Of a stretch of DNA of 64,000 nt, positions 17,230 through 30,093 are shown piece by piece; position 1 is the first letter of the stretch, and each line of letters starts with the position of its first letter. The stretch lies in the NCBI RefSeq assembly GCF_026342405.1, contig NZ_JAPEMU010000001.1:2418001-2482000 (forward strand), read 5' to 3'. Position numbers and translations under genes: made by a program. A model generated the notes under the pieces. It was given only the letters and a program-made list of their open reading frames with translations, was not told the origin of the DNA and searched no databases. The DNA comes from Kitasatospora sp. NBC_00240 (GTDB taxonomy: Bacteria > Actinomycetota > Actinomycetes > Streptomycetales > Streptomycetaceae).

Positions 17230-18060
17230 GTGGGGGAGCAGAACAGCGTCCGGCAGCAGGAGGTCGCAACCTCTGCGGATCTGCGGCCCGACATACCGCA
17301 CCCCGCCCGGATGTACGACTACTACCTCGGCGGGAAGGACAACTTCCCCGCCGACCGCGAGGCGGCCGAGCGGGCCCTGGCGGCGAACCCGGAGTTCCGG
17401 TCCACCGCGCGGGCCAACCGCGGCTTCCTGCAGCGCGCGGTGCGCCATGTCACGCAGCAGGGTGTGGACCAGTTCCTGGACATCGGCACCGGCATCCCGA
17501 CCGCCGGCAACACCCACGAAATCGCCCAGCAGGTCGATCCGCAGGCCCGCGTGGTGTACGTCGACAACGACCCGATCGTGCTGACCCACGCCCGCGCGCT
17601 GATGGCGGGCATGGGCCGGGGCCGCACCGACGTCCTGCAGGCCGACCTGCGCGACCCGGCCGGGATCCTGGCGGCCACGCAGGTGCGCGAACTGCTGGAC
17701 CTCGACCGGCCGGTGGCGCTGGTGCTGGCGGCGGTCCTGCACTTCCTCCCCGAGGAGGACGAGCCCTACCGGATCGTCGAGGAGCTGCTGGCGGCGCTGG
17801 CGCCGGGCAGCTACCTGGTGCTCTCGCACGGCACGGCGGACTTCATCCCGCCGGAGATCCGCGACCGGGTGACGGGCGTCTACACCAAGGCCACGGCGCC
17901 GCTGGTGGGCCGCTCGCGGGCGGAGGTCCGGCAGTTCTTCGACGGGCTGGAGCTGCTGGAGCCGGGTGTGGTGACCGTCCCGCTCTGGCGCCCGGAGGCG
18001 GCGCCGGCCCAGGGCGCGGACCGGGTGAGCATGTACGGCGCGTTGGCCCGCAAGGGCTGA
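17230..18060 (+). CDS. SAM-dependent methyltransferase, DUF574 (actinomycete-specific)
   Basis: A 276-residue member of the actinobacterial DUF574 methyltransferase family. It shows the diagnostic start IPHPARMYDYYLGGKDNFPADREAAER and the AdoMet-binding loop FLDIGTGIPTAGNTHEIAQ (about residues 88-106). VVYVDNDPIVLTHARALM and VLHFLPEEDEPY complete the fold. Streptomycetes carry many paralogues, and their substrates are unknown. The GTG at 17230 was chosen because GGCGGAGG sits at the right distance in front; an ATG at 17212 is the alternative. Confidence 0.9.
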   Translation: MGEQNSVRQQEVATSADLRPDIPHPARMYDYYLGGKDNFPADREAAERALAANPEFRSTARANRGFLQRAVRHVTQQGVDQFLDIGTGIPTAGNTHEIAQQVDPQARVVYVDNDPIVLTHARALMAGMGRGRTDVLQADLRDPAGILAATQVRELLDLDRPVALVLAAVLHFLPEEDEPYRIVEELLAALAPGSYLVLSHGTADFIPPEIRDRVTGVYTKATAPLVGRSRAEVRQFFDGLELLEPGVVTVPLWRPEAAPAQGADRVSMYGALARKG

Positions 18061-18131
18061 CCTCGGACGCGGGGCCGGGCCGGCCGGGCGCCGCCCGGCA
18101 GACTCCTCGCCCGGCCCGGCCCGGGCAAGAG

Positions 18132-21046
<2,915 letters not shown>

Positions 21047-21050
<4 letters not shown>

Positions 21051-22792
21051 CGCTCCCCGGTGGTGCGCAGGGTGCCGTCGGTGTCCTCGACGGTACCGCC
21101 GGCGCCGACGTACCAGGTGCGGTGCGCCTCCCCCGGGTAGGGCGGGCTGAAGCGGTGCAGCTGACCGGTGAGCACCTCGGGCGGCACCGGATGGTCCCGG
21201 ACGGTGTTGCGGCGGGCCAGTTCGTCCTCGTCGACGAGCAGCACGGCGTGGGTGGTCAGGGCGTCCCGGCGCTGGGCGATCCGGTGCACCAGGGAGCGCT
21301 GGTGCTGGTTGAGGGAGGTGGCGTCCCAGACCACCGTCCGGCCGGCGGCCAGGGCGGTGTCGAGGCGGTCCAGGCCCTCGCGCAGCACGTCGCCGTTGGC
21401 CCGCTGGTCGGCCCGGGAGCCGCGGGCGGTGCGCAGCTCGTCCAGCGAGATCCGGGTGTCGACGCCGGTGAGGCGGGCCGCGAAGGCGCTCTTGCCGCTG
21501 CCGGCCGGGCCGGTCAGGTGCACCAGTCGGGGGAAGCTGCCGTCGCGCCAGCGCCAACTCGCCGCCACCGCCTCCTCGACGGTGCTGGTCCGCCCCTGCG
21601 CGTGGGTCTCGCGGGCCTGTGCCCAGCAGCGGTCGGCCGCGTCCGGGCCCAGGCCCGCCAGGGCCTCGCGCAGGCCTTGGCGCAGCGGCTCCAGCGGGGC
21701 CTGCGCCAGCAGGCCGGCCTCCTCGGCGTGCAGCGCGGACCATTCGACCTGCTCGCGTGCCTGGTCCGCCTCGGGGCCGGGCCGGCCGGCCAGGACGGCC
21801 GCGGCGACGGCGTGCAGGGTGCCCAGGTCGGCGGCGAGGGCGAGCCGGGCGAGGCCGCGGCGGCGCTCGTCGTCGGGGTACGGGCGGTGCGGTCCGGGGT
21901 GCAGCCCGACCAGGTCGGCGACCCGGCGGGCCGACGCCATCCCGAGCGGGGCCGCCAGCCGGGGTGCCAGGGCGGCCCGGTGGGTGTCGTGCAGGAGCGT
22001 CGCCAGGACACCGGCGAGGCGGGCGTCGCCCGAGCGGCCGAACACGTCGAGGCGGGCGCAGACGTCGGCCACCGCCGCCTCGACGGGTTCGGGGTCGCGG
22101 GCGGGCAGGCCGAGGGCGGCGAGCAGGGCCGCCGGGTCGGCGGTGGCGCCGGAGCGCACCGCCCAGAGCGCGGCGGCCGGGCCGAGGCCGTTCTCCACCA
22201 CGGCGGCGTGCATCCAGTGGGTGTCGGTCCGCACATGCTGGGGGCGCACCCACTTGGCCACCCGCCGGCCGAACTCCGCCCGGTCGAAGCCCTCGACCGT
22301 CCGGACGACGTAGCCCTCCTGCCGTTCGGGGTCGAGCCGCAGGGCGCGCAGGGCCCGTTCGTCGAAGGTGCCGCGCCACAGCACGGGCGGGGCCGGCACG
22401 CCCAGCCCGCGCAGCAGGCGGACAGTGTCGTCCCAGTCGAGGCAGCGCGGGCCGTCCCAGACCGAGAAGCCGTAGAACCAGCTCTCCAGGGCGCGGTACG
22501 GGATCGAGTGCCGCGCGAACAGGTTCTCGCCGCAGATCCGCAGGCCGGGCGCGATCCGCGGGCCGATCCGGCCCTGGAGGGCCTTGACCCAGGTGCGGGA
22601 GGGGTGGTGGGCGGAGTCGAGGGACCTGGCGTGCAGGCCGTCGGGGTAGAGGGTGGTGTTCTCGCCGTCGAGCTTCTCGGTGACCACGACCTCGGCGCCG
22701 CGCAGGCCGGAGAGGTCACCGGTCCGCACGTCGTCCGCGGCCGCGCCCGGTGACCAGGGCAGATGTGGCGTACGGGGGTACTGCACGCGCAT
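21047..22792 (-). CDS. RNA ligase fused to a P-loop polynucleotide-kinase-like domain
   Basis: A 581-residue protein. The N-terminal adenylyltransferase domain has motif [15 protein letters not shown] with Lys40 as the expected AMP-accepting lysine. [12 protein letters not shown] (about 88), EGYVVR (about 164) and VAKWVRP (about 183, motif V) follow. This is the pattern of Rnl-type RNA ligases. A helical middle region has no motif I know. The C-terminus (from about 428) is a kinase-like NTPase with Walker [26 protein letters not shown] and an Arg-rich lid, as in 5' polynucleotide kinases. Together with the downstream fusion protein, kinase, cyclic phosphodiesterase and ligase activities would be present, as in fungal tRNA ligase but split differently. 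Confidence 0.85.
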
Positions 22793-22929
22793 GATCCGCT
22801 CCCGGTGACGACGACTGGCCCCGGTCACTGTAGGAGTCCGCCCCGGGCGGATCCATCGAATAACCGGGGCCGGTCGGCCCGCTGACGTGCGGGCGCCGGG
22901 CCTGGCGGGGAGGAGCGTGCGGGGCGGGG

Positions 22930-24486
<1,557 letters not shown>

Positions 24487-24606
24487 GGGCACCACCTGTC
24501 TCGGGTGTGGGGGGTCGGGAGGGGTTCGGGGGGGGGAGGCGGTACGGCCACCTGCCTGGCCGTGCCTGCGACCGCGCACGCCGGCACGGGGCCGGGCGCG
24601 GCGGTC

Positions 24607-24630
24607 ACGGGTACGGGTACGGGTACGGGT
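24607..24630. repeat. Hexamer tandem repeat (ACGGGT x4)
   Basis: Four copies of ACGGGT head-to-tail in the gap between the LLM oxidoreductase and permease genes. Confidence 0.8.
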
Positions 24631-24694
24631 TCAAGGGCAGGAGGCACCGGCGTGGGGGCACCGGCGCGCAGTCGTGCGGGTCACAAGTGCCCGG

Positions 24695-25705
24695 TCACAG
24701 CCGCGGGATGACGTCGCTGCCGTACGCGTCGATGGTCTGCTCGACCGCGTCGTGCATCGCGTAGACGGCGAACTGGTCGACGCCCAGGGCCCGCAGCCGC
24801 TCCAGCTTCTCCAGCTGGGCGGCGGCGGTGCCGATCAGACAGAAGCGGTCGACGATCTCGTCCGGGACGAACGCGGTGTCCGGGTTGCCGGCGCGGCCGT
24901 GGTGGCTGTAGTCGTAGCCCTGTCGGCCCTTGATGTAGTCGGTGAGCGCCTCCGGTACCAGCGACGAGTGCTCGCCGTAGTGGCCGACCAGGTCGGCGAC
25001 GTGGTTGCCGACCATGCCGCCGAACCAGCGGCACTGCTCCCGGGCGTGCGCGAGCGCCTCGGGCGAGTCGTCGGCGGTCACGTAGGCGGGCGCGGCGACA
25101 CAGATGGTGACGGTGGCGGGGTCGCGGCCGGCCTCGGCGGCGGCCGCCCGGACGGCCTTGATCATGTACTCGGTGAGGTAGGGGTCGGCGAGCTGCAGGA
25201 TGAACCCGTCGGCCTGCTGCCCGGTGAGGGCCAGGGCCTTGGGACCGTACGCGCCCATCCAGATCGGCAGCGCGCCGTCGGTCACCCACGGCAGGTGCAT
25301 CTCGGTGCCGTCGATCTCGACCGTGCGGCCCTCGGCGAGTTCCTTGATGGCGTGCATGGCCTGGGAGAGCCGGGCGAGGGTGGCGGGCTTGCGGCCGGCC
25401 ACCCGCATCGCGGAGTCGCCGCGGCCGATGCCGCAGACGGTGCGGTTGCCGTACATGTCGTTGAGGGTGGCGAAGGTCGAGGCGGTCACCTCCCAGGTGC
25501 GGGTGGAGGGGTTGGTGACCATGGTGCCGACGCGCAGCCGTTGGGTGGCGGCGAGGATCCGGCTGTGGATGACGAAGGGTTCCTGCCACAGCACGACGGA
25601 GTCGAAGGTCCAGCCGTGGCTGAAGCCGGCCCGCTCGGCCCGGACCATCCGGTCGATCAGCAGGCTTGCGGGCGGGTCGGTCTGCAGGACGAGCCCGATG
25701 TCCAT
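24695..25705 (-). CDS. LLM-class F420-dependent oxidoreductase of the hydantoinase-linked type
   Basis: A 336-residue luciferase-like TIM-barrel protein. It shows HGWTFDSVVLWQEPFVIHSRILAAT, VGTMVTNPSTRTWEVTASTFATLNDM and CGIGRGDSAMRVAGRKP, the flavin/F420 phosphate-binding region. These match the CPS_4043-like subfamily (TIGR03842), which is typically linked to hydantoinase genes. The reaction is unproven; a role in oxidising or reducing the pyrimidine ring or an intermediate is inferred from context. It lies between the permease and the dihydropyrimidinase on the same strand. Confidence 0.88.
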   Translation of the reverse strand: MDIGLVLQTDPPASLLIDRMVRAERAGFSHGWTFDSVVLWQEPFVIHSRILAATQRLRVGTMVTNPSTRTWEVTASTFATLNDMYGNRTVCGIGRGDSAMRVAGRKPATLARLSQAMHAIKELAEGRTVEIDGTEMHLPWVTDGALPIWMGAYGPKALALTGQQADGFILQLADPYLTEYMIKAVRAAAAEAGRDPATVTICVAAPAYVTADDSPEALAHAREQCRWFGGMVGNHVADLVGHYGEHSSLVPEALTDYIKGRQGYDYSHHGRAGNPDTAFVPDEIVDRFCLIGTAAAQLEKLERLRALGVDQFAVYAMHDAVEQTIDAYGSDVIPRL

Positions 25706-25881
25706 GAGGGTCCACCAATCCTGGGGTACGTGCGGCTTGCGCGCGGTGCTGGGTGCGAGGTGCGCGGTGCGGTGTACGAGAGGCGTACGGCGGTGTGCCG
25801 GGCGGGGGCGCGGCACGCCGCGGGGTTGCGAAACGCCGCCCGGGACCGGCCCACCGGCCCCGGGCGGTGTGTTCGAGCAGG

Positions 25882-27285
25882 TCAGGTCAGGTACTGGCAG
25901 GTGTCGCGGCGCAGGAAGGCGCCGTGGCCGGCCCGGCCGAGCCACCGGCCGTCGTCCAGCACGACGGTGCCGCGGGAGATGACGGTCCGGGCCCGGCCGG
26001 TGAGCTGCCGCCCCTCGTACGCCGAGTAGTCGACGTTCATGTGGTGGGTGGCGGCGGAGACGGTCTGCACGGCGGCCGGGTCGTAGATCACCAGGTCGGC
26101 GTCGGCGCCGGGGGCGACGGTGCCCTTGCGCGGGTAGAGGCCGAACATCCGGGCGGGCGTGGCGCAGGCGATCTCGATCCAGCGGCGGCGGCTGATCCGG
26201 CCGTCGACCACGGCCTGGTGCAGCAGGTCCATCCGGTTCTCCACCCCCGGCAGGCCGTTGGGGATCTTGGAGAAGTCGCCCCGGCCGAGCTCCTTCTGCC
26301 CGACGAAGCAGAACGGGCAGTGGTCGGTGGAGACCACCTGGAGGTCGTTGGTGCGCAGGCCCCGCCAGAGCGCCTCCTGGTGCTCGCGCGGGCGCAGCGG
26401 GGTGCTGCACACGTACTTGGCGCCCTCGAAGTCCGGCTCCGCCAGGTTGTCGGTGGAGAGGAAGAGGTACTGCGGGCAGGTCTCGCCGAAGACGTTGAGC
26501 CCGTCGTCCCGCGCCCGGGCCAGCTCCGCGAGGGCGCTCTCGGCCGACACGTGCACGACGTACAGCGGGCTGCCGGCCACCTGGGCGAGCTTGATCGCGC
26601 GGTGGGTGGCCTCGGCCTCCAGCAGCTCCCGGCGGACCTCGCCGTGGTAGCGCGGGTCGGTCCTCCCGGCGGCCAGCGCCTGTTCGACCAGGACGTCGAT
26701 GGCGATGCCGTTCTCGGCGTGCATCATGATCAGCCCGCCGTTGACGGCGCTGCGCTGCATGGCCCGCAGGATCCGGCCGTCGTCGCTGTAGAAGACGCCC
26801 GGGTAGGCCATGAACAGCTTGAAGGAGGTGGACTCGCCGGAGTCGACGAGGCTGTCCATCTCCTTCAGCACCGACTCGTTGACGTCGGAGACGATGGTGT
26901 GGAAGCCGTAGTCGATGGCGCAGTTGCCCTCGGCCTTGGCGTGCCAGGCGTCCAGGCCCTCGCGCAGCGAGCCGCCGACGGGCTGGACGGCGAAGTCGAC
27001 GATGGTGGTGGTGCCGCCCCAGGCGGCGGCGCGGGTTCCGGTCTCGAAGGTGTCGGAGGCGGCGGTGCCGCCGAACGGCAGCTCCATGTGGGTGTGGACG
27101 TCCACCCCGCCGGGGATGACGTAGTGCCCGCCGGCGTCGATGACGGTGTCCGCGGTCCAGGCCTCGGCGGCGGAGCTGCCGGTGGCGGCCAGTGCGGCGA
27201 TCCGGCCGTCCTCGATCAGGACGTCGGCGTGCAGTTCCTCGGCGGCGGTGACGACCAGGCCGCCCCGGATGACTGTGCGGGTCAT
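25882..27285 (-). CDS. hydA: Dihydropyrimidinase (D-hydantoinase)
   Basis: A 467-residue cyclic-amide hydrolase that opens dihydrouracil or 5-substituted hydantoins to N-carbamoyl amino acids. Zinc ligands are seen in GGVDVHTHMELPFGG (HxH, about residues 57-59). The carbamylated lysine is in ESTSFKLFMAYPGV, and later ligands are in MMHAENG, YVVHVSAE and VSTDHCPF. The length is standard for the family. The ATG follows an AGGGCGAGGG site. It is flanked by the amidase gene upstream, 16 bases away, and the LLM oxidoreductase downstream. Confidence 0.95.
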   Translation of the reverse strand: MTRTVIRGGLVVTAAEELHADVLIEDGRIAALAATGSSAAEAWTADTVIDAGGHYVIPGGVDVHTHMELPFGGTAASDTFETGTRAAAWGGTTTIVDFAVQPVGGSLREGLDAWHAKAEGNCAIDYGFHTIVSDVNESVLKEMDSLVDSGESTSFKLFMAYPGVFYSDDGRILRAMQRSAVNGGLIMMHAENGIAIDVLVEQALAAGRTDPRYHGEVRRELLEAEATHRAIKLAQVAGSPLYVVHVSAESALAELARARDDGLNVFGETCPQYLFLSTDNLAEPDFEGAKYVCSTPLRPREHQEALWRGLRTNDLQVVSTDHCPFCFVGQKELGRGDFSKIPNGLPGVENRMDLLHQAVVDGRISRRRWIEIACATPARMFGLYPRKGTVAPGADADLVIYDPAAVQTVSAATHHMNVDYSAYEGRQLTGRARTVISRGTVVLDDGRWLGRAGHGAFLRRDTCQYLT

Positions 27286-27301
27286 GGCCCTCGCCCTCCC
27301 C

Positions 27302-28144
27302 TCAGGCCTCGCTCAGCGGGCCGTAGGCGTCCGGCCGGCGGTCGCGGTAGAAGGCCCACTGCTGGCGGACCTCCTCGATCTGGCCGAGGTCGAGGTCGCG
27401 GACGATCAGTTCCTCCTCCTTGTCGGAGGCCGGCTCGCCGACGAACTGGCCGCGCGGGTCGACGAAGTAGGAGGTGCCGTAGAAGTCGTTGTCGCCGTAC
27501 TCCTCGACGCCGACCCGGTTGATCGCGGCGACGAAGTACTCGTTCGCCACGGCGGCGGCCGGCTGTTCCAGCTGCCAGAGGTAGGCGGAGAGTCCGCGGC
27601 TGGTGGCGGAGGGGTTGTAGACGATCTCGGCGCCGGCCAGGCCGAGCGCGCGCCAGCCCTCCGGGAAGTGCCGGTCGTAGCAGATGTAGACGCCGACCTT
27701 GCCGACGGCGGTCTCGAAGACCGGCCAGCCGAGGTTGCCGGGCTTGAAGTAGTACTTCTCCCAGAAGCCCTTGACCTGCGGGATGTGGTGCTTGCGGTAC
27801 TTGCCGAGGTAGCTGCCGTCGGCGTCGATCACGGCGGCGGTGTTGTAGTACACGCCCGGCTGCTCCTCCTCGTACACCGGTACGACCATGACGAGGTTCA
27901 GCTCGCGGGCGAGCGCCTGCATCCGGACCACGGTCGGGCCGTCGGGCACGGCCTCGGCCCAGCGGTAGTGCTCGGCCTCCTGGACCTGACAGAAGTACGG
28001 CGCGTTGAACACCTCCTGGAACCCGATGACCTGCGCGCCCTGGGCGGCGGCCTCCCGGGCGTACCGCTCATGGAGGCTGATCATGGACTCCTGATCACCC
28101 GTCCACTTCGTCTGGACGAGGGCCGCACGGACGATTCGAGACAT
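27302..28144 (-). CDS. Nitrilase-fold amidohydrolase, beta-ureidopropionase/N-carbamoylase type
   Basis: A 280-residue carbon-nitrogen hydrolase with the Glu-Lys-Cys triad: Glu in QVIGFQEVFNAPYF (about residue 43), Lys in GKYRKHHIPQ and Cys in VYICYDRHFPEGW. Members release ammonia and CO2 from N-carbamoyl amino acids, the step after dihydropyrimidinase. The context therefore makes beta-ureidopropionase or N-carbamoyl-amino-acid hydrolase the likely role. The start has an excellent GGAGGT site. It is the promoter-proximal gene of the four-gene operon. Confidence 0.93.
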   Translation of the reverse strand: MSRIVRAALVQTKWTGDQESMISLHERYAREAAAQGAQVIGFQEVFNAPYFCQVQEAEHYRWAEAVPDGPTVVRMQALARELNLVMVVPVYEEEQPGVYYNTAAVIDADGSYLGKYRKHHIPQVKGFWEKYYFKPGNLGWPVFETAVGKVGVYICYDRHFPEGWRALGLAGAEIVYNPSATSRGLSAYLWQLEQPAAAVANEYFVAAINRVGVEEYGDNDFYGTSYFVDPRGQFVGEPASDKEEELIVRDLDLGQIEEVRQQWAFYRDRRPDAYGPLSEA

Positions 28145-28211
28145 GGGTACCTCCGCAACTCCGTGGCCCGTCGGGGGAACGGGCCTTCGGTTCGAGGGTC
28201 GACGGGGCGGA

Positions 28212-28267
28212 TCTACGTGCGTAGACCGTAGGCCCGGCCTCTGGGGCCTGACAATACGTCGGACGTA
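28212..28267 (-). promoter_or_regulatory. Two palindromes upstream of the pyrimidine/hydantoin operon
   Basis: TCTACGTGCGTAGA (28212-28225) and TACGTC-G-GACGTA (28255-28267) lie 70-125 bases ahead of the nitrilase-type gene. Both share a TACG/CGTA core, as expected for two sites of one dimeric regulator (GntR/FadR-type sites have a similar form). No regulator gene is adjacent. Confidence 0.45.
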
Positions 28268-28523
28268 ACGCGGCAGGGTCGGTCTGGTTAACCGGACACG
28301 CAGGAACTCCCGTATCGGATGAAACGGTGATGTACCCCGCCGGTGCGGCCGGTACTCATGCGACGCGTGACGACTCCCGGCCGCCGGGCCGCGCGGCGCG
28401 CCCCGGACGGCCGGACGGGCCGTCGTCGCGCGGACGCCCGCACGGGCCGCGCGGCGCGCGACACGCCCGCCCGGATCGCGGACCGGCTTGACGTGCGGTC
28501 CTTCTCTCGGGAACTATCGGCCC

Positions 28524-28601
28524 ATGGAATCCGGCACCGCTCTGGTCTGCCGCCTGCACGTCGATCTGCGACGCCAGGCGAGTTCCATGTGTGCCTGTTG
28601 A
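28524..28601 (+). CDS. Cysteine-tailed leader peptide upstream of cysteine dioxygenase
   Basis: A 25-codon reading frame, ATG 28524 to TGA 28601. It has the core LVCRLHVDLRRQASS and ends in Met-Cys-Ala-Cys just before the stop. This is the pattern of the actinobacterial putative leader peptides found ahead of sulfur-metabolism genes. In those, slow translation of C-terminal cysteine codons under cysteine limitation alters downstream expression. It lies 175 bases before the cysteine dioxygenase gene. Its codons use the actinomycete third-position bias, and three of its 25 residues are cysteine. Confidence 0.75.
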   Translation: MESGTALVCRLHVDLRRQASSMCAC

Positions 28602-28775
28602 CCTTCACCTCCTGGCCGGTCCCCGCTCTGTGACGTTTTCCAGGGCCCGCACCGCGCACTCCTGAACCGGCTCCCGCGAACGGTTCGGCAGCACCTCCCG
28701 CAGCACCGCTCTCATCCGCTCGGCACGCCCGCTCCACGGGCCGCGCCGCACCCTCCGCTTCCCGAGGACGACCGA

Positions 28776-29264
28776 ATGAGCCTGGACCTGGCGCCCGACC
28801 GCGCCCGCACGCCCCTCTCGCCCAACGCCCTGCGCAAGATCGTCCGCAGCTTCGCGGATGAACCCGACCAGTGGATCCACAAGGTCCGGCTGGCCACCGA
28901 CGACCGCTGGTACGAGCGACTGGAGGCCTCCGAGGACCACGAGGTCTGGCTGATCAGCTGGCTGCCCGGCCAGTCCACCGGGTTCCACGACCACGGCGGC
29001 TCGCGCGGCGCCTTCACCGTCGCCCTGGGCGAGCTGGAGGAGCTGTCGCTGCCCAGCCCCGACCAGGGGCTGCTGATCCGCCGGCTGCCGGCCGGCAGCG
29101 ACCGCGCCTTCGGCCCCGACTACGTCCACGACGTCCGGAACACCACCACCGGCCCGGCCGTCACCCTGCACGCCTACTCGCCGCCGCTGAGCGAGATGTC
29201 GCACTACGACCTGCGGGCCGGCGGCCTCGTCCGCACCTCCGTGGAAGGACCTGAGCAATGGTGA
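28776..29264 (+). CDS. Cysteine dioxygenase
   Basis: A 162-residue cupin that oxidises cysteine to cysteine sulfinate with non-heme iron. The iron-binding HxH is in STGFHDHGGSRGAFTV (about residues 70-72). The third His is in YVHDVRN (about 118) and a late LHAYSPPLSEMSHY corresponds to the CDO C-terminal block. The start follows GAGGACG. It overlaps the rhodanese gene by seven bases, and a cysteine-tailed leader peptide precedes it, so the two genes are probably induced or attenuated according to cysteine supply. Confidence 0.93.
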   Translation: MSLDLAPDRARTPLSPNALRKIVRSFADEPDQWIHKVRLATDDRWYERLEASEDHEVWLISWLPGQSTGFHDHGGSRGAFTVALGELEELSLPSPDQGLLIRRLPAGSDRAFGPDYVHDVRNTTTGPAVTLHAYSPPLSEMSHYDLRAGGLVRTSVEGPEQW

Positions 29265-29644
29265 CCACGATCGACGACCTGGTGGAGCGCTCCCGCGAGG
29301 GCGTCCACCGACCGCGGGCCCGCGAGGCCTACGACGCGCAGCAGCAGGGCGCCCTGCTGGTCGACATCCGCCCGGCCGCGCAGCGGGCCACCGAGGGCGA
29401 GATCCCCGGCTCGCTGATCATCGAGCGCAATGTGCTGGAATGGCGGCTCGACCCCACCGGCAGCCACCGCATTGCGGAGGCCGCCGGGTACGACGTGGAG
29501 ATCGTGGTGGTCTGCTCCGAGGGGTACGCGTCCAGCCTGGCCGCGGCCTCACTGCGCGAACTCGGCCTGCACCGGGCCACCGACCTCGACGGCGGGTTCG
29601 TCGGCTGGGCCGCCGCCGGCCTGCCCACCCGGGCGGGCGGCTGA
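29258..29644 (+). CDS. Rhodanese-like sulfurtransferase
   Basis: A single-domain rhodanese of 128 residues with ALLVDIRPAAQRATEGEIPGSLII and the catalytic loop VVVCSEGYASSLAAASL carrying the persulfide-forming cysteine (about residue 87). The GFVGWAAAGLP ending is typical. The ATG is inside the last codons of the cysteine dioxygenase gene, so the pair is coupled and the protein probably handles sulfane sulfur from cysteine breakdown. Confidence 0.93.
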   Translation: MVTTIDDLVERSREGVHRPRAREAYDAQQQGALLVDIRPAAQRATEGEIPGSLIIERNVLEWRLDPTGSHRIAEAAGYDVEIVVVCSEGYASSLAAASLRELGLHRATDLDGGFVGWAAAGLPTRAGG

Positions 29645-30093
29645 AGTCCGGCTTGCGGCGGGAGTAGGGCCCGGCCGGGCGGGTAGACGAGGACGGGACC
29701 AGGGCCGCGAGGCCCGGGGTGTCCGTCCGGGGCCGGTGTCCGTCCGGGCCTCGACCTCCGGGCGGGCACCGGGCTGCCCGCAGGACGGGACCGATGGGGA
29801 CGGAGGGGACGGTAGGGGACGGTAGGGGGCGGCCGGGGCGAAGAGGGCGGCAGGGGCGGGGCACGGGGACGGGGGAACGGGGAAGGGAACGGGGCACAGG
29901 GCACGGGGCGGTGGGTCGCCGGGTGGCCAACGGCCGAACGGCGTCAAATCCAGGACACCGGAAGATCCGGATCGTAGCCTGATCAAGGTTTCCGGCGGTC
30001 CGCACCTGGGGAGCCACACGAGCGGGGCACGATCGAACGTATGCCCGATCAGTTCAGACGACCAGCGCCGCGGCGCGACAGCTAGGAAGCTCA
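29645..30093. other. Gene-free stretch with a strongly G-rich tract
   Basis: About 450 bases. From about 29803 to 29915 the plus strand has many runs of three to six G separated by one to five bases, able in principle to form G-quadruplexes. The rest would hold the promoter of the osmoprotectant transporter operon, but no consensus promoter is obvious. Confidence 0.55.
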
